A stretch of 64,000 nucleotides of DNA from positions 171,876 through 235,875 of the forward strand of contig NZ_FCOC02000009.1 in the NCBI RefSeq assembly GCF_001544455.2. Direction: 5' to 3'. The notes under the pieces are model-generated. The model made no database searches. It saw only the letters and a list, made by a program, of their open reading frames with translations, and had not been told where the DNA came from. Origin of the DNA: Caballeronia sordidicola. GTDB taxonomy: Bacteria > Pseudomonadota > Gammaproteobacteria > Burkholderiales > Burkholderiaceae. Made by a program: the position numbers and the translations under genes. This document shows positions 16,597-24,303 of the stretch, one piece after another; within the stretch, counting starts at the first letter, position 1, and every line of letters begins with the position of its first letter.

Positions 16597-18336
16597 TTAA
16601 TGAGTGGCTGGCGGTGTGGCTTGAGGCGCAAACAGCTTGTCGTAGGCGGCGAGCAATGTGCCGTGGATGGCGCTTCCTTCGAAATCGGGGCCGAGCATGG
16701 GAAGGCCGAAGAAACGCTCCTTGCCGTCGACCAGCGCCTGCGCCTGACGCAGCGTTTGCGCACCATACAGCAGCGTCAACGAGCGTCCAAACTCGCCGGG
16801 TTCATCGAGATTGAGCAACGCCTCGACGCAGCGATACACCAGCCAGCGCGCATGGTTCATCTGCCGGTAATGATGGATCCAGTCGCAGCCTTCGCGCGCC
16901 GCTTCCCTGTCGCCTATTGCCAGCGCCAGCAACGTCTTCAACTCGCCAACGCGCAGTTCCTTCCATGTCGTCCCGACCGGAACGGCCAGCCCGAGAATTT
17001 CCCACAGCGGGCGTTCGTCGCCGAGATTCATGGTCTGGAGATCGTCCAGCAGCCTCTGGCATTCGTCGTCCTCGAGTTCGTTCAGGCGCACGAGCGCCGG
17101 ACGAATCTCGTTGCCCACGCTGTTGTTCTCCCATTGCAGGTCTTCAACCGGATAAATCTCCGACATGCCGGGCACGAGGATGCGGCAGGCGTAGACATCG
17201 AGTTCTTCGAAATCGGAGATATACACATCACGGTCTTCAGCCGCGATACACGCGCACAACCAGTCGTAATCTTCCTGCGTGGTCGTGCTGAAATTCCAGT
17301 CGGCGAACTGATAATCGGGTTCTTCGCCAAGGAATTCCCAGCTCACCACACCGCTTGAATCCACGAAGTGAATCTCGAGATTTGCGACCGCGGTGATTTC
17401 GTCCATATCGAAACCGGCTTCGGGGAAGTTCTCCAGCGACGCGAGCGACCGGCCTTGCAGCAACTCGGTCAGTGCACGTTCCAGCGCGATTTCAAAACGC
17501 GGATGCGCGCCGAAACTCGGAAACACGCCTTGATCCTTCGGATGCAGCAAGGTCACGTTCATCACCGGATAATGGCCGCCGAGCGACGCGTCCTTCACCA
17601 GAATGCCGAAACCGGCGTCGCGCAAAGCCTTCACGCCGGCAGCAATTCCCGGGTAACGCGCGATCACGTCTTCTGGAACATCCGGCAGGCACAGACCTTC
17701 GCTGATGATGCGGTACTTCACGTGGCGCTCGAAGATTTCGGACAGCGCTTGCGTGCGCGCTTCGAGCTTCGTGTTGCCCGCCGACATGCCGTTGCTGACA
17801 TACAGATTGCCGATCAGGTTCACCGGGAACCACGTGATTTCGCCGTCGCGCAGACGCGTGTAAGGCAACGCGCAGATACCGCGATCCACGTTGCCGGAGT
17901 TCAGATCGACCATCACTGAGCCGTCTATGTCGCTATCCGGGTTGTAGTACGCATGCAATTCCGGATTCAGCAATTCTTTCGGCCACGTACCATCATCCGT
18001 GGGTGCGAACCAGCGTTCCTGCGGGTAATGAACAAACGGACGCGCGGCGCGGGTTTCGCCGAGATAGAAGTGCGTCCAGAAATAATGGCAGCCAAGGCGC
18101 TCGAAAAACTCGCCCAGCGCGCTGGCGCGCGCGGCCAGTTCGGACGCGCCCTTGCCGTTGGTGAACAGCAGCGGACAATCGCGGTCGCGCATATGCACGG
18201 ACCAGATGTTCTCCGCCGGGTTGAGCCACGAGCTTTCATCGAGGAAAAAGCCGCGCGCCGCAAGCTTCTGCGTCATGGTGGCAATGGAGGTTTCCAGCGA
18301 TGCATCCTTGCCGGGAATGAAGCTTTCAGTTTGCAT
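16597..18336 (-). CDS. ycaO: YcaO (ribosomal protein S12 methylthiotransferase accessory factor type)
   Basis: A 579-residue YcaO protein that follows the E. coli YcaO pattern along its length: ESFIPGKDASLETSIATM at the start, SSWLNPAENIWSVHMRD, FTNGKGASELAARASALGEFFERL, GNLYVSNGMSAGNT, LSEIFERHVKYRI and FGAHPRFEIALERALTELLQGR. YcaO domains bind ATP and activate amide backbones; E. coli YcaO assists RimO-dependent beta-methylthiolation of S12. The C-terminus ends in TPPATH, not the PxPxP tail of azoline-forming YcaO enzymes, so a peptide-modifying cluster is not supported. It lies 27 bp downstream of a 2OG-Fe(II) oxygenase gene's end on the same strand side (the oxygenase is upstream). Confidence 0.92.
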   Translation of the reverse strand: MQTESFIPGKDASLETSIATMTQKLAARGFFLDESSWLNPAENIWSVHMRDRDCPLLFTNGKGASELAARASALGEFFERLGCHYFWTHFYLGETRAARPFVHYPQERWFAPTDDGTWPKELLNPELHAYYNPDSDIDGSVMVDLNSGNVDRGICALPYTRLRDGEITWFPVNLIGNLYVSNGMSAGNTKLEARTQALSEIFERHVKYRIISEGLCLPDVPEDVIARYPGIAAGVKALRDAGFGILVKDASLGGHYPVMNVTLLHPKDQGVFPSFGAHPRFEIALERALTELLQGRSLASLENFPEAGFDMDEITAVANLEIHFVDSSGVVSWEFLGEEPDYQFADWNFSTTTQEDYDWLCACIAAEDRDVYISDFEELDVYACRILVPGMSEIYPVEDLQWENNSVGNEIRPALVRLNELEDDECQRLLDDLQTMNLGDERPLWEILGLAVPVGTTWKELRVGELKTLLALAIGDREAAREGCDWIHHYRQMNHARWLVYRCVEALLNLDEPGEFGRSLTLLYGAQTLRQAQALVDGKERFFGLPMLGPDFEGSAIHGTLLAAYDKLFAPQATPPATH

Positions 18337-18363
18337 GATGCGGTGCCTTCATAGAGGAGGAGG

Positions 18364-18999
18364 TCAGGCGCGGCGCCGGAACCATCCTGTGAGCGATAAC
18401 CGGTCGCGCGTGGCGGGCAGTACTTCGTGCAGCATGTCGGCGGAGAGAAACACCGCAATCCGGCTCGCGACAGGTGAAATGTCACGTGGGTGCGAGCCCG
18501 CTGGATGCAGCCGCAGCGCACCGCCGTGCTCCGGCAGCCAGGCGGCATTCAAGTAGACGACGACTGAAACGGTGCGGCTGTCGTCGTCCCGGAAGCGGTC
18601 GCGATGCGGCTTGTACGCGGCCCCTGGCGTGTAGAACGCGAAGTGGCTTTCGTATTCGTCGAGTCCCAGGAACAGCCCGCGATTCAGCGCGATCCGCAGC
18701 GTTTCCATGATCGCCAGATACTGGTCGCAGGCTTTGGACTGACCCGCTTGCAGCCATTGGATCCGGTCGCCGCGTATTTCGGGTTGCAGCGTGCGCGCCG
18801 CGCCCTGGCCGACCCGCGCGAGCGTCAAGGTTCCAGCGGTCGCCAGCGCCGCACATTCCAGCGCGAGCGCAACGGTGAGTTCCGGCGGCAAGAAGATGTC
18901 CTGCTCCGACCAGCCATGTTCATGCATCGCGTCGACAATGTGTCGATGCGTGTCATCTGCGCACGCATCGGAATGCGCCGGCGAATGCGGTCGAGTCAC
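18364..18999 (-). CDS. 2-oxoglutarate/Fe(II)-dependent oxygenase (SM-20/prolyl-4-hydroxylase type)
   Basis: A 211-residue dioxygenase. The facial triad is visible as H-x-D in YKPHRDRF and the distal His in ADMLHEVLPAT, with the 2-oxoglutarate-binding Arg in RDRLSLTGWFRRR. SVVVYLNAAWLPEHGGALRLH is the central strand pair of the P4Hc fold. Such enzymes hydroxylate protein side chains or small molecules using O2 and 2-oxoglutarate. It is transcribed just ahead of ycaO with 27 bp between them, so the two are probably co-expressed. The gap to the divergent monooxygenase gene at 19259 must hold the promoter. A later ATG (MHEHGWSEQD) is a possible start. Confidence 0.85.
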   Translation of the reverse strand: MTRPHSPAHSDACADDTHRHIVDAMHEHGWSEQDIFLPPELTVALALECAALATAGTLTLARVGQGAARTLQPEIRGDRIQWLQAGQSKACDQYLAIMETLRIALNRGLFLGLDEYESHFAFYTPGAAYKPHRDRFRDDDSRTVSVVVYLNAAWLPEHGGALRLHPAGSHPRDISPVASRIAVFLSADMLHEVLPATRDRLSLTGWFRRRA

Positions 19000-19258
19000 T
19001 TATAGGGTCACTTCAATGTGCCTTCGAACGAAGGAGCGGGCTGGAAGGTCGGACGTTTCGTCCGGGGCGGGAAATCGGCGGGCTGGGGCTTGAATCCGGG
19101 CGGTCGATATTAACACCCGGGCGCGAGCGTTCTCGCAGACTCGGATCTGCCGTTAGTGCGGGACGTGAAATGCAAAGAAGAAAAAAGTAAAAGCGCTTCG
19201 TTGACCGGCGCCCGCCGCGCCACGCATCATGCCCCGACACTTTCCCTTTCGGCTTCAC

Positions 19259-20314
19259 ATGTCCGCGAATCCTCCCCGCTTTGGCATCTGGGCGCTTGTC
19301 CACGGTAGCCGCGCAGCACTTCAAGATCCCGACGAACCCTACGACGCCTCCTGGACCCGCAACCGCGAACTGATTCTGGAAGCCGAGCGTCTCGGCTTCG
19401 ACGCCACGCTGATTGCGCAGCACACCATCAATCCGCACGATGAAAAGCTCGACCAGCTCGAAGCGTGGACGGCCTCGGCGGCGATCGCGGCGCTGACCCG
19501 GCGTATCGAGATCATCACGGCAATCAAGCCGTATCTCTATCACCCGGTCGTGCTCGCGAAAATGGCGCTGCAGATCGAGGAGATCAGCGGCGGGCGCTTT
19601 GCGCTCAATCTGGTCAACGCATGGAACCGTCCGGAACTGGCGAAGGCGGGCATCGGCTTTGCCGAGCATGACGAGCGCTATGCGTATGGCCACGAATGGA
19701 TCAGCGTGGTGAGTTCGCTCTTGCGCGGCGAGCGAACCACGTTCAAGGGCCGGCATTTCGATGTCGAGGACTACCTGCTGCGGCCCGCGAGCGCGTACCG
19801 CGAGCGTCCGCGAATCTACGTGGGCGGCGAGTCCGAACCGGCCCGCGCGCTGGTTGCCGACAAAGGCGACGTCTGGTTCATCAACGGCCAGCCGCTTGCG
19901 GACGTGCAGCATCTCATAGCCGATGTCGCCGCGCGCGAGCGCACAGGCGCGGCGTTGCGGTTTGGGTTATCGGCGTTTGTGATCGCGCGCGAGACCGAAA
20001 GAGAAGCGCAGGATCATCTCGATCATCTGTTCGAACTCGCCGCGAAGGATGCGCCGTTGCGCGAAATCGTGAAGCAGAACAGCGATCCGAAAACGGTCAT
20101 GCACCAGACCTTCAGCAAGTCGGCGCGCGTGGGAACGAACGGCGGCACGGCGGCGGGTCTGGTTGGAAGCTACGCGACGGTTGCCGAGCGCATCGTGGCA
20201 TTTCATCGGGCGGGGATCGAATTGTTCATGCTGCAATTCCAGCCCTTCGAAACCGATATGCGCCGCTTCGCACTGGAAGTCATTCCGCGCGTGCGTGAGC
20301 TTGCGGCGGACTAA
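19259..20314 (+). CDS. LLM-class FMNH2-dependent monooxygenase (alkanesulfonate monooxygenase-like)
   Basis: A 351-residue bacterial-luciferase-fold protein (TIM barrel). It begins MSANPPRFGIWALVHGSRA and shows SsuD-like segments: AERLGFDATLIAQHTIN, KPYLYHPVVLAKMALQIEEISGGRFALNLVNAWN, FDVEDYLLRPASAYRERPRIYVGGESEPARALVADKGDVWFINGQP. Members oxygenate sulfonates, sulfones, hydrocarbons or N-heterocycles using reduced FMN from a separate reductase. No flavin reductase is adjacent. An in-frame ATG at 19229 adds ten non-conserved residues. It converges on a ModA-like binding-protein gene. The exact substrate is unknown; a sulfur-compound role is only suggested by the family. Confidence 0.82.
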   Translation: MSANPPRFGIWALVHGSRAALQDPDEPYDASWTRNRELILEAERLGFDATLIAQHTINPHDEKLDQLEAWTASAAIAALTRRIEIITAIKPYLYHPVVLAKMALQIEEISGGRFALNLVNAWNRPELAKAGIGFAEHDERYAYGHEWISVVSSLLRGERTTFKGRHFDVEDYLLRPASAYRERPRIYVGGESEPARALVADKGDVWFINGQPLADVQHLIADVAARERTGAALRFGLSAFVIARETEREAQDHLDHLFELAAKDAPLREIVKQNSDPKTVMHQTFSKSARVGTNGGTAAGLVGSYATVAERIVAFHRAGIELFMLQFQPFETDMRRFALEVIPRVRELAAD

Positions 20315-20368
20315 AGGCGCACCATGCTTGGCTTCTAGAGCCGCACAATGACCCCCCGCATGCATTCA

Positions 20369-21148
20369 TCAATGCGAGGCCACCGGGTCGAGCCCCGTCT
20401 GCTTCACGACGGGCAACGCAGCGGGCGACGCCAGATACTGAAGCAGCGCCTTTGCCTCGGCCGGATGCTGCGCGCCCACCGGAATGCCTGCGGCGAAGCG
20501 CGTGACCGATTGCACCGAGCCGGGGATCTTGCCCACAAACGTCACGCCTGGCACGGGCAGCAGTTCGCTCACCTGCTGAAAGCCAACCTCGTATTCACCC
20601 GTTGCAACCACTGACGCCACCGGAATCTTCGGGACCATGGTCGCCTTCGGTCGAATCTGGTCCTCGATCCCGAGCCGCTTGAACAACTCGTTCTGTATGT
20701 ACACACCGCTGGCGCTGTCCGAGTAAGCAATGGACTTCGCATGCAGCAGCGTGTCTTTCAATGCATCGATCGTGCCGATATCCGGTTTCGGCGCGCCAGT
20801 ACGCACAACCATCCCAATAGGCGAGTCTGCAAGCTCGACGCGTGAACCCGGAATGACCTTGCCTTGCTTGATCAGGTCATCGAGCGCATAGCCGACCATG
20901 ATGACGACATCGGCGGGTTCGCCACGCGCCAGCCGGTTTGGAATGGCTTCGGGCGCTTTCCCCATCGACGGGCCGAGCGCCGTGTCGAGCGTATTGCCGC
21001 TCGTCGCCGCGAATTGCGGCCCGAGGATCTTGTAGGCGGCAGTGAAGCCGCCTGAACTCATTACGTGTAATTCGGCGGCCTGCGCTGAAATGGCGGCCGT
21101 CAAGCCGATGAACGCACACGCAGACAGCTTCAGCAAGAACGATTTCAT
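20369..21148 (-). CDS. ModA-like periplasmic substrate-binding protein, orphan
   Basis: A 259-residue binding protein of the SBP_bac_11/ModA type. It has a signal peptide (MKSFLLKLSACAFIGLTAAISAQA), then AELHVMSSGGFTAAYKILGPQFAATSGN, the pattern of molybdate-family binding proteins. The anion-loop region reads SIAYSDSASGVYIQNELFKRLG, and YEVGFQQVSELLPVPGVTFVG follows. No permease or ATPase gene is next to it, so it may serve a distant transporter or act as an independent sensor. ATG at 21148 was chosen because the signal peptide begins there; an ATG at 21157 is in frame. Confidence 0.82.
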   Translation of the reverse strand: MKSFLLKLSACAFIGLTAAISAQAAELHVMSSGGFTAAYKILGPQFAATSGNTLDTALGPSMGKAPEAIPNRLARGEPADVVIMVGYALDDLIKQGKVIPGSRVELADSPIGMVVRTGAPKPDIGTIDALKDTLLHAKSIAYSDSASGVYIQNELFKRLGIEDQIRPKATMVPKIPVASVVATGEYEVGFQQVSELLPVPGVTFVGKIPGSVQSVTRFAAGIPVGAQHPAEAKALLQYLASPAALPVVKQTGLDPVASH

Positions 21149-21423
21149 GAGAGTCATGGATGGTTTGTAAGTCGATGAAAGCGGCAATCCGCAGCCGCGA
21201 AAGTGTAAGCGCCAGGAGCCGGCAGGTCGCTAGGGGACAGCCCGGGATAGGCCGCCGCGCGAACTGTTAAATAGTGAAAACTACGCTTAAATCGCGAGTC
21301 ATCGGCGGTAGAGTGGCGTATCGAAAACGCAATAGAAGTTTTGTTCCCAATTCGGAGAACTGTTTAATCCAGCGCGTGGGAGGCCGACCATGAAGCGATC
21401 AAAACGTCAGCTCGGGGATATCT
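21149..21423. other. Intergenic region, no feature recognised
   Basis: This 275-bp region lies upstream of the ModA-like gene (minus) and of two short predicted genes (plus). It is moderately AT-rich after 21260. No clear promoter consensus, palindrome or coding pattern was identified. Confidence 0.35.
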
Positions 21424-21654
21424 GTGAAAAGCAAAAGGCTTTACCAGGGAAATCACGCGTCGAGTATTATCGATGCTGAAATAACGCATATCCGGACTGT
21501 AATGTTTCGCTGCGTCCGCTTAAGCGCCGATGGCGCGATTTTCCAGGCGCGGTATTGGCGAAACCGCTTGATGACGTTACGGGATTGCGGTCTGAGCCAT
21601 ATGCAGCGCGACGCGGTGCAATCCCTTTTGAGCGGACTTGCTGAACGCGATTAA
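21424..21654 (+). CDS. Small hypothetical protein, doubtful
   Basis: An open frame of 76 codons starting at GTG 21424 after CGGGGATA, with a later ATG at 21502 that would give about 50 residues (MFRCVRLSADGAIFQARYWRNRLMTL). I do not recognise a family. The composition is basic and Arg-rich without membrane segments. It precedes another unrecognised gene on the same strand and a response-regulator gene. It could equally be non-coding. Confidence 0.3.
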   Translation: MKSKRLYQGNHASSIIDAEITHIRTVMFRCVRLSADGAIFQARYWRNRLMTLRDCGLSHMQRDAVQSLLSGLAERD

Positions 21655-21693
21655 ATCGACATTCCATCGAGAACAAAGGCCGGGGGGCTAGCA

Positions 21694-22113
21694 ATGTTGT
21701 GCAAATCAAGCGGAGGTCCGGTTGCGTTGAAGTCGCCGATCCGGCCTGGCCAAGCCGCCAGCGGCCTGCGCCGGCTGACACTGGATCTTGAAGCCGACCG
21801 CCACGCACGCGCGGCTGTCGAGGCATATGCGGATTCATGCGCGGATGAGTTGCCCTGGCTGGCCGATATTCTGCGCAAAAAGCTTGACGCGTTAAACCGG
21901 TCGGTGGAACCCTCCCGGGATCTGTTTTCAGGCTTGAATAGTGATGAGGACGGTCCGATTCCGCTGACCCATTGCGAACAAACAGCACGGCGGTTGATGA
22001 CGTTCGCGCGCATGTGTGCAAAGGCGAGAGAGGATTATTCAGCGGCAGCGTGGGACCACGTAATGAAAAGCCTCGACAAGATGCTGATTCAAAATGCGAT
22101 AAATAGCCGTTAA
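21694..22113 (+). CDS. Hypothetical acidic helical protein upstream of response regulator
   Basis: A 139-residue protein that I cannot place in a family. It is predicted to be largely helical, with DLEADRHARAAVEAYADSCADELPWLADILRKKLDALNRSV and MCAKAREDYSAAAWDHVMKSLDKMLIQNAI. There is no signal peptide or membrane segment. A GGGGGG run 7 nt before the ATG provides a plausible ribosome-binding site. It ends 120 bp before the response regulator on the same strand, so it might belong to the same regulatory locus. Confidence 0.5.
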   Translation: MLCKSSGGPVALKSPIRPGQAASGLRRLTLDLEADRHARAAVEAYADSCADELPWLADILRKKLDALNRSVEPSRDLFSGLNSDEDGPIPLTHCEQTARRLMTFARMCAKAREDYSAAAWDHVMKSLDKMLIQNAINSR

Positions 22114-22233
22114 AAAGTATAATAAAACGCCGGACAGGTTTTAGACTGAAAAAATTAACGCCTTACGTATTTGGCAAGTCGACTCGAACGGTTAGCAAAA
22201 GACGGTCTGGATTATTCAACGGGGAATCAGGCA

Positions 22234-22923
22234 ATGCGGATTTGCGTGTTGGACGACGACCTGAGCCAGACGGAATACGTGGCTCAGACACTGACCTCGG
22301 CGGGGCATGTGTGTCAGCTATTCACGGACGGCAAGAGCCTGATTCATGAACTCAGGCGCCAGCCATTCGACCTGTTGCTGCTGGACTGGAACATGCCGGA
22401 AATGCCGGGAGACATTGTGCTGAAATGGATCAGGCAAAATCTCACCACGAATTTGCCGGTTCTGTTCCTGACAAGCCGCAGCCTGGAAAGCGATATCGTC
22501 AAGATGCTCAACGCCGGCGCCGACGACTACATTCTCAAGCCGGTTTCGCCGCCCGTGCTGCTCGCGCGCGTGGAGGCGTTGCTGCGCCGGATTTATCTGC
22601 AGCAAAAAGACGCGGCGCATGAGACCTACGGCATTTATAGATTCGATATCGCCACTCAACTCGCCGCGGTCAATGGCGAAACGGTCGCGCTGACACAAAA
22701 GGAATTCGAACTGGCGCTGCTGCTGTTTCGCAACCTGTCGCGGCCGTTATCGCGCACGCATATTCGCGAGTCGGTGTGGCGGCAAGATGTCGACATTCCC
22801 TCGCGCACCATCGATACACACGTGTCGCAGATCCGCTCCAAGCTGGTGTTGCGGCCTCAAAACGGTTACCGCATCACGCCGATTTATAGCTACGGCTACC
22901 GGCTGGAAAAAGTGGGGGAATGA
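22234..22923 (+). CDS. OmpR/PhoB-family response regulator
   Basis: A 229-residue two-component regulator. The receiver domain (1-115) begins MRICVLDDDLSQTEYV with the acidic pocket D7-D9. The phospho-acceptor is Asp51 in LLLLDWNMP, Thr/Ser is in LFLTSRS and Lys in YILKPVSPP. A winged-helix effector domain follows (VALTQKEFELALLLFRNLSRPLSRTHIRESVW, IDTHVSQIRSKL, YGYRL). ATG at 22234 is chosen because it begins the receiver; a TTG 63 nt upstream would add a non-conserved tail. It is the first gene of a run with a LysM-FecR protein and a CHASE2 kinase, the likely cognate sensor. Confidence 0.9.
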   Translation: MRICVLDDDLSQTEYVAQTLTSAGHVCQLFTDGKSLIHELRRQPFDLLLLDWNMPEMPGDIVLKWIRQNLTTNLPVLFLTSRSLESDIVKMLNAGADDYILKPVSPPVLLARVEALLRRIYLQQKDAAHETYGIYRFDIATQLAAVNGETVALTQKEFELALLLFRNLSRPLSRTHIRESVWRQDVDIPSRTIDTHVSQIRSKLVLRPQNGYRITPIYSYGYRLEKVGE

Positions 22924-22929
22924 TTCGTC

Positions 22930-24294
22930 GTGAATGGGTTCAGTCAAACCGGGCGCGCCGCCGCGATGGTGTCCGCCATCGTCCTTTGCGTGCATCCCGC
23001 GCACGCGAAGCGCATGCCGCCCGACATTACGCCGTACGTGGTGCAGTCCGACGATTCGCTCTACACGCTCGCTGACCGGTACATGGAGAGTCCTGACGAC
23101 TGGCGGCTTTTGCGCGATCTCAATTACGTCGCGAATCCGCGCCGTTTGCAGGTCAATTCTCGCCTTGCCATGCCGACCGCGCGCCTCAGGCAGGTGTCGC
23201 TGACCGCGCGGGTAGAGGCGGTGCGCGGCAGCGTCGAAAAAAGCACGGCGCCGGGCGTGCCATTCATCCCGGTCGGCGCCGGCGCGTTGCTGCAAGAGGG
23301 CGACGAAGTCCGCACGGGCCGCGACGCATTCGTATCGATGACACTGCCTGACGGATCGCACGTCGTGTTGCCATCGAGCAGCCGGATCCGGATCGCGCGC
23401 TTGCGCAAGACGCTCCTCACGGGCGCGGTCGAGCGGCGCTTCGACCTCAAGCAAGGCGAAGTCACGACCGATGTCACACCGCTCAGGAATCCGCGCGATT
23501 CGTTCCGCGTCACCTCGCCTTCAGTGGTCGCGGGCGTGCGCGGCACGCGTTTTCGCGTGAATTATCTGGCACAGCAGGACGCCACGACGGTCGAAGTGCT
23601 CGCGGGCAAGATCGGCGTGGACAGTTCGCCGGATGGTTCGGCCACGCCGCAACCGCTTCCGGGCGACGCCGAGACGGTGGTCGTGGCGGGCTATGGCAAC
23701 GTCACGCTCACGGGCGCAACCGCGGGCGCTCCGGTGCCGCTGCTGGGTGCGCCCGATATTGTGGAACCGGACAGGCTGCAGCGTTTCGCGCAGGTCGAAT
23801 TCGACTTGACGCCGGTCGATGGCGCCAGCGCGTATCGCACGGAGATCGCCGCCGACGCCGGTTTCCTCGACCTGCTGCGTGACCAGCGTTCGACTGGCCG
23901 GCACGTGGCCTTCGACGACATTCCGGATGGCAACTACTTCGTGCGCGTGTCCGCCACGGACCGGCAAGGCATAGACGGCTTGCCGCAAGTGTTCACGTTC
24001 ATCCGCCGCGTCGATACCACCAACCCCAGCGCCGCGCCGACCGAAAGCGGCGGCTATGCGTTTCGCTGGCACGTGGACAGCGCGTCACCCGGCGCGCGGT
24101 ATCGGTTCGTCCTGTCCACGCACGCCGACCTGAGCGCGCCGCTTGTCGATCTGCTCGATGTAGCCGGCGGCGCCATGTCAGTCGCGCATCTGGCGCCGGG
24201 CACGTACTACTGGAGCATCGGTGTCGATGTCTTCGAGAACGGCCGCGTCGTCTCGGTTCCCGGCGAAATCCATTCGTTCAACCAGACGCGATAG
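22930..24294 (+). CDS. Secreted LysM-FecR domain protein of a sensory operon
   Basis: A 454-residue exported protein. A signal peptide (AAAMVSAIVLCVHPAHA) is followed by a LysM-like domain at about residues 36-85 (PYVVQSDDSLYTLADRYMESPDDWRLLRDLNYV), which would bind peptidoglycan. A FecR domain lies at about 115-210 (GALLQEGDEVRTGRDAFVSMTLPDGSHVVLPSSSRIRI ... VTSPSVVAGVRGTRFRV). The C-terminal half has two Ig-like/FN3-like repeats around YRTEIAADAGF and GARYRFVLSTHADL. It starts at a GTG 6 bp after the response regulator, using GGGGGAATG as its ribosome-binding site. FecR domains here probably convey a periplasmic or cell-wall signal to the kinase encoded next. Confidence 0.85.
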   Translation: MNGFSQTGRAAAMVSAIVLCVHPAHAKRMPPDITPYVVQSDDSLYTLADRYMESPDDWRLLRDLNYVANPRRLQVNSRLAMPTARLRQVSLTARVEAVRGSVEKSTAPGVPFIPVGAGALLQEGDEVRTGRDAFVSMTLPDGSHVVLPSSSRIRIARLRKTLLTGAVERRFDLKQGEVTTDVTPLRNPRDSFRVTSPSVVAGVRGTRFRVNYLAQQDATTVEVLAGKIGVDSSPDGSATPQPLPGDAETVVVAGYGNVTLTGATAGAPVPLLGAPDIVEPDRLQRFAQVEFDLTPVDGASAYRTEIAADAGFLDLLRDQRSTGRHVAFDDIPDGNYFVRVSATDRQGIDGLPQVFTFIRRVDTTNPSAAPTESGGYAFRWHVDSASPGARYRFVLSTHADLSAPLVDLLDVAGGAMSVAHLAPGTYYWSIGVDVFENGRVVSVPGEIHSFNQTR

Positions 24295-24303
24295 GCGCGA
24301 CGC

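Noticed and set aside
16597..18336. YcaO-directed azoline (TOMM) biosynthetic cluster
   Set aside because: The protein follows E. coli YcaO, lacks the PxPxP tail, and no dehydrogenase, E1-like partner or precursor peptide is present.
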